From positions 1 through 64,000 of the forward strand of contig NZ_JAFLRH010000037.1 in NCBI RefSeq assembly GCF_017310645.1: 64,000 nt of DNA, given 5' to 3'. The DNA is from Paradesulfitobacterium ferrireducens. Its GTDB lineage: Bacteria > Bacillota > Desulfitobacteriia > Desulfitobacteriales > Desulfitobacteriaceae. Positions 47,123 through 55,487 of the stretch are shown piece after piece (positions within the stretch are counted from its first letter, which is position 1; every line of letters starts with the position of its first letter). The translations under genes and the position numbers were made by a program. Under the pieces are notes generated by a model that saw nothing but the letters and a program-made list of their open reading frames with translations, made no database searches and had not been told where the DNA came from.

Positions 47123-47163
47123 TCTACACTTGTAGAATCTGCTTTTATTCTACAAGTGTAGAA
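47123..47163 (-). promoter_or_regulatory. BlaI operator pair
   Basis: TCTACACTTGTAGAA (47123-47137) and TTCTACAAGTGTAGAA (47148-47163). Both follow the TACA-N2-TGTA dyad of BlaI/MecI operators. They lie immediately upstream of blaI and imply autoregulation. Confidence 0.75.
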
Positions 47164-47273
47164 TGGAGTTGTCAAGCTATTCTCACTACTTGGATTTCTC
47201 AGTAGCGAAGTGCACGTAAATGGCGAACCGCTTCCCCGCCCATACAAAAAAGCGAGCCTAATATCGGCACGCT

Positions 47274-47631
47274 TCATAAGCCCAATTCCTTCTCCACTTC
47301 CTCCAAGGTATACACACGCCCTGCCCTAATATCCTCTTCAGCCTCAGCAACCGCTTGTTCATCTTCTTCCGTCCATTGATCGTCATCTCCAATTTTCATT
47401 AAAGGAATACTATCTTCATATAACTCATACGGACATATATCCTGACCACCCTGCCATACAACGGTTCCGTTCGCAGGCTTCACGGATCGAAAGTAATCCA
47501 TATTTTTTAGTTCGTTAAAAAGGATACTCTAGATACGGTTTGACATCAAATACACGAATCTCACAATTTTCAAAAGTTAAGATTAATGTATAATCGTCCT
47601 GAGCTTTAACACCTATAACTTCTGGATTCAT
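47274..47631 (-). pseudogene. DUF2442 protein, frameshifted
   Basis: ATG at 47631 (GGAGGGG upstream) opens MNPEVIGVKAQDDYTLIL and runs to EYPF, then meets TAA in a run of five T. Dropping one T joins it to NELKNMDYFRSVKPANGTVVW and the rest (47274-47501), together a complete DUF2442 domain with an acidic C-terminal extension. DUF2442 proteins are small, often next to toxin-antitoxin-like genes. The homopolymer makes a sequencing error possible. Confidence 0.6.
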
Positions 47632-47706
47632 AAGTTACCCCTCCTAATGAACCTAATGATCAAATATGGAGTCGTCCGATACTTTGCACCAACGAAATGG
47701 CAACTC

Positions 47707-48069
47707 TTATGCCGTGATCAGTTCGACTAAACTATCCCTTATGTTTTGAAGCTGCTGCGGTTCCAATGCTCCTACGTAGGTAGTTATCCTTTTCATATCA
47801 ACCGCTCGAACCTGGTCAATTAAAGCTACTGATGGCCTTGGCAGCCCACCTGCGCCGGGAGGTATCTGATGGTAGAGAATTGGATTTTGGTTAGCCCAAT
47901 TTCCGCTTTGTGAAGTCACCGGAACAACTAAAACAATCGGGTAACGAAGATATCCGCTTGGAACAGCTACTATAATTCCCGGCCTGAGGCCTTCCTATTC
48001 ATGTCCTTGAGGTTCATGCTTAGGAAGGTTGACCAATACTACATCTCCTGGTTGGATACCGGTACTCAA
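47707..48069 (-). pseudogene. MazF/PemK-like toxin with a nonsense codon
   Basis: The frame from TTG at 48069 (overlapping the antitoxin stop) reads STGIQPGDVVLVNLPKHEPQGHE, then TAG, then EGLRPGIIVAVPSGY, VVPVTSQ and a C-terminal YVGALEPQQLQNIRDSL, the MazF/PemK endoribonuclease fold. CAG to TAG would explain the stop in the conserved GHEQ-x-G-x-RP motif; the quoted parts flank it. The toxin is probably inactive unless the stop is read through. Confidence 0.65.
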
Positions 48070-48311
48070 TTTTTCTGACTCCCTTCGATTTCCAGCCCTT
48101 TGCCTTCTACAAAACGCACGGGCTTACCCTTGGGCACACCTTCGGGCCCCCAATCATATGGAGGCCAATCAGCCAGTTCAGCATTTAACCAGTTAATGCC
48201 CTCTAATCGTGATTCCAGTATGATAGACTCCATGAACCTTTTAGCTATCGATATAGCTTTTTCGGGCAATAGATCTACCAGACGGTGGAGCTCTTCCTTA
48301 GGCATACTCAT
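48066..48311 (-). CDS. antitoxin partner of the MazF-like toxin
   Basis: An 81-residue protein encoded directly upstream and overlapping the toxin by 4 bases. The N-terminal half is helical (PKEELHRLVDLLPEKAISIAKRFMESI), as in small helical antitoxins, and the C-terminus is rich in Pro, Gly and Trp, likely the toxin-binding tail. Assigned by operon context more than by sequence. Confidence 0.6.
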   Translation of the reverse strand: MSMPKEELHRLVDLLPEKAISIAKRFMESIILESRLEGINWLNAELADWPPYDWGPEGVPKGKPVRFVEGKGLEIEGSQKN

Positions 48312-48718
48312 CTAGTATCACCGTTCCTTTATGACGTGTTCCTACCTTACATTATATCATATAGTATTAGGTAAAAAACAGAATGGCCACCATAGATCTG
48401 AATCACCGGGTATATCCCCTACTAAGCGATCCTATGGAACCCGTAGTCTGCTTTTATATCCTTTAGCTCATCAAAGAAGTAAACATAATCTCCATACACA
48501 TACACACCGGCATAAGGCTTTCGTTAAAATTCGGTTTAAACCTTTGTAACTAAGTCATTTTAGCATAACTTTTTTAACTGACAAAATAACTTAAGAAATA
48601 TTAACAACTGCATGTATGACCTCTTAAGCCTCATTTGTGCCTCGTATGTTGCTTCCAACTACTAGGCACGTCTGCAATTATGTTCTATCCCAAGCAAAAA
48701 AAAGGGGGGGATACCCTC
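48312..48718. other. intergenic decay zone
   Basis: About 400 bases without an intact gene. On the minus strand, 48422-48523 encodes a short protein-like stretch (PYAGVYVYGDYVYFFDELKD) with no start, plausibly a gene relic. Nothing else was identified. Confidence 0.3.
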
Positions 48719-48853
48719 GTGGAGACTGTCTTACCCAGACTGATTGACAAAATTGTAAAAGTTGAAACACCTGAACGATTGGAGAAGCACATTCATACAC
48801 CTGGATTCGTGTATGCAGACGCTGCAAAGAGACAGGTAATCTATGAACGATAA
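48719..48853 (+). CDS. small conserved-looking protein, unknown
   Basis: A 44-residue ORF from GTG at 48719, with an AAAAGGGGGGG ribosome binding site 8 bases upstream. It reads ETVLPRLIDKIVKVETPE and ends AAKRQVIYER. The longer frame to 48680 (ATG) would put the G-run inside the gene. No family recognised. Confidence 0.35.
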   Translation: METVLPRLIDKIVKVETPERLEKHIHTPGFVYADAAKRQVIYER

Positions 48854-48874
48854 AGTATATTGCCTGTATTAGCC

Positions 48875-48922
48875 AGCTCCACGAAAAAACTTTCGCGGGG
48901 TTTCTCGTTATTTCGTGGAGCT
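48875..48922. repeat. dispersed CCACGAAAAA hairpin element, copy 2
   Basis: AGCTCCACGAAA (48875-48886) pairs perfectly with TTTCGTGGAGCT (48911-48922) around AAACTTTCGCGGGGTTTCTCGTTA. It lies downstream of sucD on the minus strand and shares blocks with 42721-42765. Confidence 0.55.
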
Positions 48923-48943
48923 TTGTGAAAGCCCCGAAAAGAT

Positions 48944-49807
48944 TTATATTACTTCAGCTACAAATTTACTCACTTCCCAAGGCAGAGATGCAACATGGGC
49001 TCCGGCAGCGGTGAGGGCTTCAACTTTACTTTGGAAAGTCCCCTTCCCTCGTTCGATAATTGCCCCGGCATGTCCCATCCGTTTGCCGGGAGGGGCGCTC
49101 TTGCCTGCGAGGAATGCTACGACAGGTTTGCTCATCCCTTTAATATACTCTGCCGCTGTTTCTTCCGCATTTCCCCCGATTTCTCCCACCAGCACTACGG
49201 CTTTGCTTTCAGGATCAGCTTCAAATTTCTTGAGAATATCAACAAAAGAAAACCCTACGATCCTATCCCCGCCCAAGCCTACTACTGTGGACTGCCCAAT
49301 TCCCGCTTTGCTAAGCTGAGAAACTATTTCATAGCTTAAAGTCCCGCTGCGGGCGACCACCCCGACCTCTCCCGGGAGGAAAATAGTGTTGGGCATGATC
49401 CCGATTTTAGACTTCCCGGGCGAGATGATGCCAAAAGTGTTAGGTCCTACTATTCCTACACCTTCTTTTTGAGCCAAGGCAACAATCTCCATAGCGTCAT
49501 GAAGCGGTACATGTTCTGTGATGATGACCAGAGTCTCAATCCCGGCTTCCATAGCCTCAAAGGCAGCTTCTTTGACTAATTTCGCGGGGATAAAGATTAC
49601 GGAAGCATCTATTTTCTCGTTTGACACTGCTTCTTCCACACTATTATAAACCGGCACTCCGTGAACGTGTTGCCCGCCTTTGCCCGGAGAGACTCCGGCG
49701 ACTATTTTGCTCCCGTAAGTGAGCATTTGCGCTGTATGAAACTGCCCTTGGTTACCGGTAATTCCTTGCACTAAGATTTTGGTGTTTTGGTTTAGGATAA
49801 TTGCCAC
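48944..49807 (-). CDS. sucD: succinyl-CoA ligase (ADP/GDP-forming) subunit alpha
   Basis: A 287-residue subunit. Key features: VQGITGNQGQFHT (CoA-binding), GPNTFGIISPG, GVVARSGTLSYEIVSQLSKAGIGQSTVVGLGGD and the active-site His in KRMGHAGAIIERGKG that is phosphorylated during catalysis. With SucC it interconverts succinyl-CoA and succinate with nucleotide formation. It lies 4 bases after sucC. Within this cluster it can recycle succinyl-CoA made by thiolysis or pair with the CoA-transferase. Confidence 0.92.
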   Translation of the reverse strand: MAIILNQNTKILVQGITGNQGQFHTAQMLTYGSKIVAGVSPGKGGQHVHGVPVYNSVEEAVSNEKIDASVIFIPAKLVKEAAFEAMEAGIETLVIITEHVPLHDAMEIVALAQKEGVGIVGPNTFGIISPGKSKIGIMPNTIFLPGEVGVVARSGTLSYEIVSQLSKAGIGQSTVVGLGGDRIVGFSFVDILKKFEADPESKAVVLVGEIGGNAEETAAEYIKGMSKPVVAFLAGKSAPPGKRMGHAGAIIERGKGTFQSKVEALTAAGAHVASLPWEVSKFVAEVI

Positions 49808-49810
49808 GAT

Positions 49811-50935
49811 TTAAGCCCCCTTTGCACTTGAGCGGGCTAATGCCACTACTCGTTTGACCGCTTCTCCGACTTCTTCGTATGAATCTATGCCGTGATCACG
49901 CAGGATGGCGACGCCTTCGGCCTGGTTTGTGCCAACCAGGCGTATGACGACCGGAATTTTAATATCCAGGGAGTTTTTCACTTGCACATACGCCCGGGCG
50001 ACATCATCACAGCGGGTGATACCGCCAAATACGTTGATAAGAAGGGCTTTGGGCTCAGTGGAAAGGAGAATTTCCAAGGCGTGGACCATCGCTTCTGTGC
50101 TCGCGCCCCCGCCTGCGTCCATAAAGTTGCGCGCTTCCCCGCCGAAATATTTAATAATGTCTATGGTAGCCATGGTAATCCCGGCACCGTTAGCCATGAC
50201 CCCAATGTCCCCTTCGAGTTCCACATAAGAGATACCAAGCTCGCGCGCCTTGACTTCGCGCTCAGTCCGCTCTTCAACAATCGGGACATCCTGAGGATAG
50301 CGGAAAGTTGCTTCATCGTCGAGAGTGATTTTTCCGTCAGCAGCCAAGACCCGCCCTTCGGACACTACCAGGGGATTAATTTCAACAAGCTCAGCATCAT
50401 AAGCGCAAAAGATTTGGTACATTTTTAGAATGATTTCACTTACCTGGGCCGCTTCCTCCCTATTCAAGCCGAGGCGGCGGGCAATCTCTTTAGCTGCGTA
50501 GGGTCTAAGCCCAATGTTAATATCAATTAAGCGCTTGATTAATTTTTCGTCCGGGACTTCCTCAATTTCCATGCCCCCTGCGGCAGATGCAAGCAGAAGC
50601 GGACGTTTGGCTGAACTGTCAACGGTAATGGCAACATAGATTTCTTTATCAATCTGAAGTTTTTCTTCCACGAGGATTGTCTCTACTTTTAAGCCCTTGA
50701 TCTTTAAGTTTAAGAGTTGGCGGGCGCACTCTACCGCCTCTTCCGCATTGTCGGCAAATTTAATCCCTCCGGCTTTGCCACGCCCGCCGGAGAGCACCTG
50801 AGACTTGATCGCCACCTGTGCATGTTGACTAACAAACTCTACCACATCTTCCGCCCTGGTATAGACCGCCCCTCTGGGGACGGCTATGCCGCTCTTGTGG
50901 AAAATCTCTTTCGCCATATATTCGTATAGCTTCAT
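49811..50935 (-). CDS. sucC: succinyl-CoA ligase (ADP/GDP-forming) subunit beta
   Basis: A 374-residue subunit starting at the ATG at 50935 (family-typical MKLYEYMAKEIFHKSGI); the longer frame upstream has no support. It has an ATP-grasp domain (VAIKSQVLSGGRGKAGGI, EINPLVV, LAADGKITLDDEA), then the CoA-ligase domain (GNGAGI-like VMANGAGITMATID, NFMDAGGGAS, FGGITRCDDVA). Forms the nucleotide-binding half of SucCD. Some family members act on malate or itaconate; that cannot be excluded here. Confidence 0.92.
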   Translation of the reverse strand: MKLYEYMAKEIFHKSGIAVPRGAVYTRAEDVVEFVSQHAQVAIKSQVLSGGRGKAGGIKFADNAEEAVECARQLLNLKIKGLKVETILVEEKLQIDKEIYVAITVDSSAKRPLLLASAAGGMEIEEVPDEKLIKRLIDINIGLRPYAAKEIARRLGLNREEAAQVSEIILKMYQIFCAYDAELVEINPLVVSEGRVLAADGKITLDDEATFRYPQDVPIVEERTEREVKARELGISYVELEGDIGVMANGAGITMATIDIIKYFGGEARNFMDAGGGASTEAMVHALEILLSTEPKALLINVFGGITRCDDVARAYVQVKNSLDIKIPVVIRLVGTNQAEGVAILRDHGIDSYEEVGEAVKRVVALARSSAKGA

Positions 50936-51081
50936 ATTGGGCCTAGTCCTTTCGTAAAGATTCCTGTTAGTTAGTGTCTCCTGAAAAACTCGGTTTTGGC
51001 ATTTGACAGGGACTACATCATTGAAGATATAGGCGCAAGAACCCCAGGTTTCCTTTAATCCCCAATTTTCCCTGGCAGCAA

Positions 51082-52062
51082 TCATTGCCTGGTGGCAATC
51101 ATTGAGATAAGGCTTGGCAATATTTCCTTATAGTCACCAACAAGACCCAGATCCGTATTTTCCATGATCGGCGCTTCCTTGTCTGTATTGATTGCTATTA
51201 CAACTCGTGCTCCGGCAACACCAGTCATATGCTGAATTGAGCCCGAAATGCCTACGGCAATATAAATATGAGGGTTTATTTTTTTTCCGCTTATACCAAT
51301 CTGTGATGTCACGGGAGCCCATCCCGCATCCACCACAGCTTTGGAAACCCCTAGGGCGGCTCCTATTTTATGCGCTTGATCCTTTACGAACTGCAATCCT
51401 TCGGGACTCCCAACACCCCTCCCTGCACCTATGACCAGTTTTGCCCCAAGGAGATTAACCTCGCCGTCCCCACTCATCACCTGTCTTCCAAGTAATCTTA
51501 CCCTCTCCTTAATGTTTGGTACCGTCACCTCTTGAAAGACAAACGACCTGCTGCGTTCTTGGACGCCCTTAACTTCCTGCCGTTTATCCCTTATGGTGAC
51601 AACCAAAGGATCGCAAGCGGAGTAGGTCGCGATCACTTTGCTTCCGTACAAGGGCCGTACTAAGCCATTTAAATCTCCCTGTTCGATTTTCAGCGATACA
51701 CAATCAGTTACCAGACCAGCTTTCAACCTAAATGCCAAACGAGCAGCAATTTCCACGTTTGACTGGTTATGCGGCATCATAATTATGGAAGCATTGGTTT
51801 TTCGTGCAACTTCAAATACCCAAGCCGCAGCCAGTTCATTGTTCTCCTTAAAATCGGTCTTAGGCGGAACAAAGAGTTGATCGGCAACACCGCAGACATC
51901 CTTTATTTCATCTACCTTCGGACCGCTAACATTCCCCCACACGGCCAAATCCACAGGGGCAGTCAGTTCCTCCGCATAACCTGTAACGGATGTAAAGAAA
52001 TCTCCCTGCAACACTAAATCAGTGTTTGCTCGGCTCACATATACTGCTAAAATCTTTCTCAT
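51082..52062 (-). CDS. etfA: electron transfer flavoprotein subunit alpha
   Basis: A 326-residue FAD protein. Start at ATG 52062 with GAGGGTG upstream. The C-terminal FAD-binding domain is clear: VIGAGRGVGSPEGLQF, AVVDAGWAPVTSQIGISGK and HIYIAVGISGSIQHMTG, then INTDKEAPIMENTDLGLVGD. With EtfB it accepts electrons from acyl-CoA dehydrogenases such as the one at 61839. The EtfB stop overlaps its 5' end. Confidence 0.92.
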   Translation of the reverse strand: MRKILAVYVSRANTDLVLQGDFFTSVTGYAEELTAPVDLAVWGNVSGPKVDEIKDVCGVADQLFVPPKTDFKENNELAAAWVFEVARKTNASIIMMPHNQSNVEIAARLAFRLKAGLVTDCVSLKIEQGDLNGLVRPLYGSKVIATYSACDPLVVTIRDKRQEVKGVQERSRSFVFQEVTVPNIKERVRLLGRQVMSGDGEVNLLGAKLVIGAGRGVGSPEGLQFVKDQAHKIGAALGVSKAVVDAGWAPVTSQIGISGKKINPHIYIAVGISGSIQHMTGVAGARVVIAINTDKEAPIMENTDLGLVGDYKEILPSLISMIATRQ

Positions 52063-52073
52063 TTCACACACCC

Positions 52074-52880
52074 TCACATCAGCCCCATAGAATCCAGCTC
52101 ACGAACCGCTTCCTCTGCTATCTTTTCCGCCTCGTTAGCAGTGATTAGGTGACACTTCCTGTTGGTTCTCAATAGTTCCAACTGGGCAATAGAGATCTTA
52201 CTGCCCCAAGTCTCCGGACGTTCTTTGACGGTATTTTCCGCAAGCATCTCGTCCATACGCCTAACAGGCAACCGTTGGGCCATAATGACATCTTTTAGCT
52301 TGGGATACCTGATCTGGTTCATCGGTGTCGATTTTACCGTTACAACCGCCGGCAAATCTACTTCCCAAGTAGACTCAATGTCATCCTCCTGGCGTATGAC
52401 AACCAGTTTATGATCTATAAGTTGGATATCAGTCACCAGGCTCACACATGGCCATCCAAGTAATTCGGCTACCAATGGACCGATATGCCCTGCGTCAGTG
52501 TCGGCGGCCTGGGATCCGCAGAGAATAAGTTCAGGAGAAAAATCCAACGTTTGAATACCGCTATGCAGCCCGATAGCCACCTGGTAGGAATTAAACGGGT
52601 CAATACCGTTATCTCCAACCAACACCGCCTCATCAGCTTTCAAAGCCAGTCCTTTACGCAACGTTTTTTCCACGCTTTTGTCGCCCAGACTGATCACTGC
52701 CACTTTCCCGCCAGCTTTTTCTTTCATTTGCAGGGCCATCTCCAAAGCGTTTTCATCATATGGACTAGGCACTTGTGCAGCTTCACCAAATTCTATTTGT
52801 TTCCCGTCCCTGGCTATCCGCAGTGAAGAAAGCCGCAATTCAGGGTCGGGAACCTGCTTAACGAGAACAACACAGTCCAT
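52074..52880 (-). CDS. etfB: electron transfer flavoprotein subunit beta
   Basis: A 268-residue subunit: VLVKQVPDPE at the N-terminus, SPYDENALEMALQMKEK, CGSQAADTDAGHIGPLVAELLGW and the AMP-binding region ENTVKERPE. It binds AMP and completes the EtfAB heterodimer. Overlaps the etfA frame by four bases or less. EtfAB groups that bifurcate have two FADs; that trait cannot be read confidently here. Confidence 0.9.
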   Translation of the reverse strand: MDCVVLVKQVPDPELRLSSLRIARDGKQIEFGEAAQVPSPYDENALEMALQMKEKAGGKVAVISLGDKSVEKTLRKGLALKADEAVLVGDNGIDPFNSYQVAIGLHSGIQTLDFSPELILCGSQAADTDAGHIGPLVAELLGWPCVSLVTDIQLIDHKLVVIRQEDDIESTWEVDLPAVVTVKSTPMNQIRYPKLKDVIMAQRLPVRRMDEMLAENTVKERPETWGSKISIAQLELLRTNRKCHLITANEAEKIAEEAVRELDSMGLM

Positions 52881-52914
52881 CGTTTTCCCTCCATCGGTGT
52901 TATGTCGTGTTATG

Positions 52915-54315
52915 TTATGATAATAGTTCCGTAAGCTCGTTGATGTTCTTGACCTCTTCGATATTTAGTACCAGTTCAATCAGTTGCTTAAGTTTATTTG
53001 GGGCAATAGTCTTCTTCGCATATCGGGCATTTCTCCAGTATTTTTCCAGTATTTCATCTTGTGTCATCGGTCTTTGCAGCGAGGCTTTCAGCGCATCGAT
53101 CCTTTCCACAAACACGGTTCCGTCTTTCGTAGCAATTCTTACTTCAACCGGTACTTTCAATGCGGCCTCCGGGTGCACACTGACAGTTATCTTCGAAGCA
53201 ACTTCCATTATCCTCGGATCCAAAACAGCCTCCCTTTCAAAGGCGTCAATATAACCGGACCGGTGAACTATGGCCGCCGAAACAACATACGGTATACTGA
53301 ACTGAGCAGCTATCTCAGGTGTTTTGACAGCCAGCGCATCATAAGGCTTGCCGTAATCCCTGACTGCCCGCGGACAGGCCAAAACCTCGATGCGTTCTAT
53401 CCTCTCTACCGACAAATCATGTTTCTGGGCTAAATTCAGAGCCGCCTCCAGTGGTCCATGCGTAAACCGACAACTGCCGTAAGGTTTAATAATTAACTTG
53501 CCAACTTCAAACGTTTCCCCCAGGCCATTAACAAGTGCTCCACGGTCATACTCCGCACCATCCAGACGGTGCCGCAGTTCGCCCGGAGCATAGTAATCGC
53601 TGTCATAAAGGCGAAAGAAATTGTACTGCCCTTCAAATACCTGTTTCGGCCCAGTAATTCCCGCCCTGGCCAATTCAGCGCTAAGCACCCCCGCCTGGGC
53701 GGCGAAAGCGGGTTGCAGCCTTTTGGCCATGGCACCTTCTCTTCCTGGCTGCAGATTGCCTGCAGCCCGCGTGAAGGCGAGCCCCAAGGCATTGACTATG
53801 CCTTCGCTGTCCAATCCCATCAGCTTACCGGCAGCCGCTGCCGCTCCAAAAGTCCCACATACCGCCGAAAAATGCCAACCTCTAAGAATCTTTATTGACA
53901 TTCCCAACCGGCAGCTTATTTCAGAGCCCGCAATCAGGGCGCTAAGAAATTCCTTTCCCCCTGTACCTTCTTTTTCGGCCATCGCCAAGGCGGCCGGGAG
54001 CACCGCCGCAAACGCATGGATGCTTGCTTCTTCGTGATCATCGTCTAATTCCCGGGCATGGAGCATGATACCGTTGAGCAGAGCAGCAGACGGTGCCGGC
54101 ACCTTTCCCCCATAAACAAGAGCCGTCGCCTCCGGTGCGCCTCCCCAATGTCCAACTAAATCAGCCACCGGTTCAGCACCAATTGCCGTTGAGCCCGCAA
54201 TTAACACTCCAAAGGCATCAACCAGAAGGATCTTAAGCTGGTCCAGCAAACCGTCAGGCAGTTTAGTGGAATCACAGTCCTGCACAAATTTTGCGATTTT
54301 TTCCGAGACTAACAC
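52915..54315 (-). CDS. MmgE/PrpD-family hydro-lyase
   Basis: A 466-residue MmgE/PrpD protein. GTG start with AAGGAG 9 bases upstream. Family features: the N-terminal helical domain with HARELDDDHEEASIHA, the GWHFSAVCGTFGAAAAAGKLMGLD segment and IKPYGSCRFTHGPLEAALNL. Members include 2-methylcitrate dehydratase, cis-aconitate decarboxylase and other dicarboxylate- or tricarboxylate-processing enzymes. Its gene neighbours (CoA-ligase, CoA-transferase, importer) suggest it dehydrates or isomerises the imported organic acid; the exact reaction is unknown. Confidence 0.85.
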   Translation of the reverse strand: MLVSEKIAKFVQDCDSTKLPDGLLDQLKILLVDAFGVLIAGSTAIGAEPVADLVGHWGGAPEATALVYGGKVPAPSAALLNGIMLHARELDDDHEEASIHAFAAVLPAALAMAEKEGTGGKEFLSALIAGSEISCRLGMSIKILRGWHFSAVCGTFGAAAAAGKLMGLDSEGIVNALGLAFTRAAGNLQPGREGAMAKRLQPAFAAQAGVLSAELARAGITGPKQVFEGQYNFFRLYDSDYYAPGELRHRLDGAEYDRGALVNGLGETFEVGKLIIKPYGSCRFTHGPLEAALNLAQKHDLSVERIERIEVLACPRAVRDYGKPYDALAVKTPEIAAQFSIPYVVSAAIVHRSGYIDAFEREAVLDPRIMEVASKITVSVHPEAALKVPVEVRIATKDGTVFVERIDALKASLQRPMTQDEILEKYWRNARYAKKTIAPNKLKQLIELVLNIEEVKNINELTELLS

Positions 54316-54375
54316 AATTCCAACTCCTTGTTACCGGATGGGTGGCGTATTAAACCGCCACCCAAATCCACTTTT

Positions 54376-55416
54376 TTACTTCAAAACACCTTTTTCCTTA
54401 TAGAACTTTTCTGCCCCCTTGGCAAGAGGTATGGACATACCCTTAAGTGCATCCTGTATATTCCACTTCTTTGCTTCCGGATTGGCTTTGCCAAACTCCT
54501 CGATATTCTCCCAAAAGGCTTTGGTAAGATTATAAACGGCATCATCATTGATATCATCCCTGGTGGCCAGAAGAGAAGCAAAGCCGAGCGTCAAAATGTC
54601 TTCTTCGTTATCCTGGTTGGGATAAGCATTCTTGCTGATCTTCGTCACGTAAGTGCCCGGAAGCTGATCCATCACTCTTGTCAACGTAGCCGCGTCCGTT
54701 CCGAGCAATCGGATCGGTTTTGAAACGGCGAGATTGGTAAAACTGGCCAGCGGCGGCATACTGAGAGCTGTGCGGGCGTCAATGGTACCGTTCTTAATGG
54801 CATCGCTGGCCTGATCTGCCCCCATGGTGATCAGTTTAGAATTCTTGTCGGTTACACCAACCTCCTTTAATAAGGTCGGCAGGAAAAGCTTTGCTCCTGA
54901 GCTGCCGGCGGCACCTATTGCTACCGTCTTACCTTTTAGGTCGCTTAAAGTCTTAATATTTTTGCTGGCGAGGGTAACAACCTGAATTCCTCCGTAAGGT
55001 ATGGCGACAATACCCCGAAGATGTTTATACTCTTCGGCCTTTCCCGTAAAATCTCCCGTTCCCTTAACAGCCATGCCGGCTTCCGGGGCGGCAATCCAGG
55101 CTAAATCAAGCTGCATACGCGCCAAGCGGTTCATGTTTTCCTCGAATCCGCCAGTTGATTGCACTGTTACCGTTACACCATAATCCGGTTTATTCGCTAC
55201 AATACTAGACAATGTACTTGCATATAAGTAAAGGTTAGCCCCCATCGCCCCAGAACCAAGGGCCATTTGAGTTTGGGATTTTGGTTTAGAATTGCCTGTT
55301 TCCGTGGAATTCCCGCCGTTTGACGTAGTGTTGGCACCCTGACAACCTGCGAGAACCAGAGATACTGCCAGGAGCGCAGCCATGAGAAACTTGAATTTTT
55401 TTTGCACTTTTTTCAC
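54376..55416 (-). CDS. TAXI-family TRAP transporter solute-binding lipoprotein
   Basis: A 346-residue binding protein with a lipobox (LAGC) and a Ser/Asn/Thr-rich linker. The mature sequence has the TAXI-type features: ALGSGAMGANLYLYAS, TVTVQSTGGFEENMNRLA, LVGKTVAIGAAGSSGA-like KGKTVAIGAAGSSGAKLFLP and DARTALSMPPLASFTNLA. It captures an organic-acid-like solute outside the membrane for the fused permease encoded downstream (55488). GTG start with GGAGGAG upstream. Confidence 0.87.
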   Translation of the reverse strand: MKKVQKKFKFLMAALLAVSLVLAGCQGANTTSNGGNSTETGNSKPKSQTQMALGSGAMGANLYLYASTLSSIVANKPDYGVTVTVQSTGGFEENMNRLARMQLDLAWIAAPEAGMAVKGTGDFTGKAEEYKHLRGIVAIPYGGIQVVTLASKNIKTLSDLKGKTVAIGAAGSSGAKLFLPTLLKEVGVTDKNSKLITMGADQASDAIKNGTIDARTALSMPPLASFTNLAVSKPIRLLGTDAATLTRVMDQLPGTYVTKISKNAYPNQDNEEDILTLGFASLLATRDDINDDAVYNLTKAFWENIEEFGKANPEAKKWNIQDALKGMSIPLAKGAEKFYKEKGVLK

Positions 55417-55487
55417 TTAATTCTCCTCCTCGTATTTTAATTGTTGTACTTTAATTTACATTTTGAATTATTGGTAAATTTTTTGTC

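Noticed and set aside
48422-48523. Gene on the minus strand encoding a tyrosine-rich peptide
   Set aside because: No start codon and only about 33 codons long. Noted only as a possible relic.
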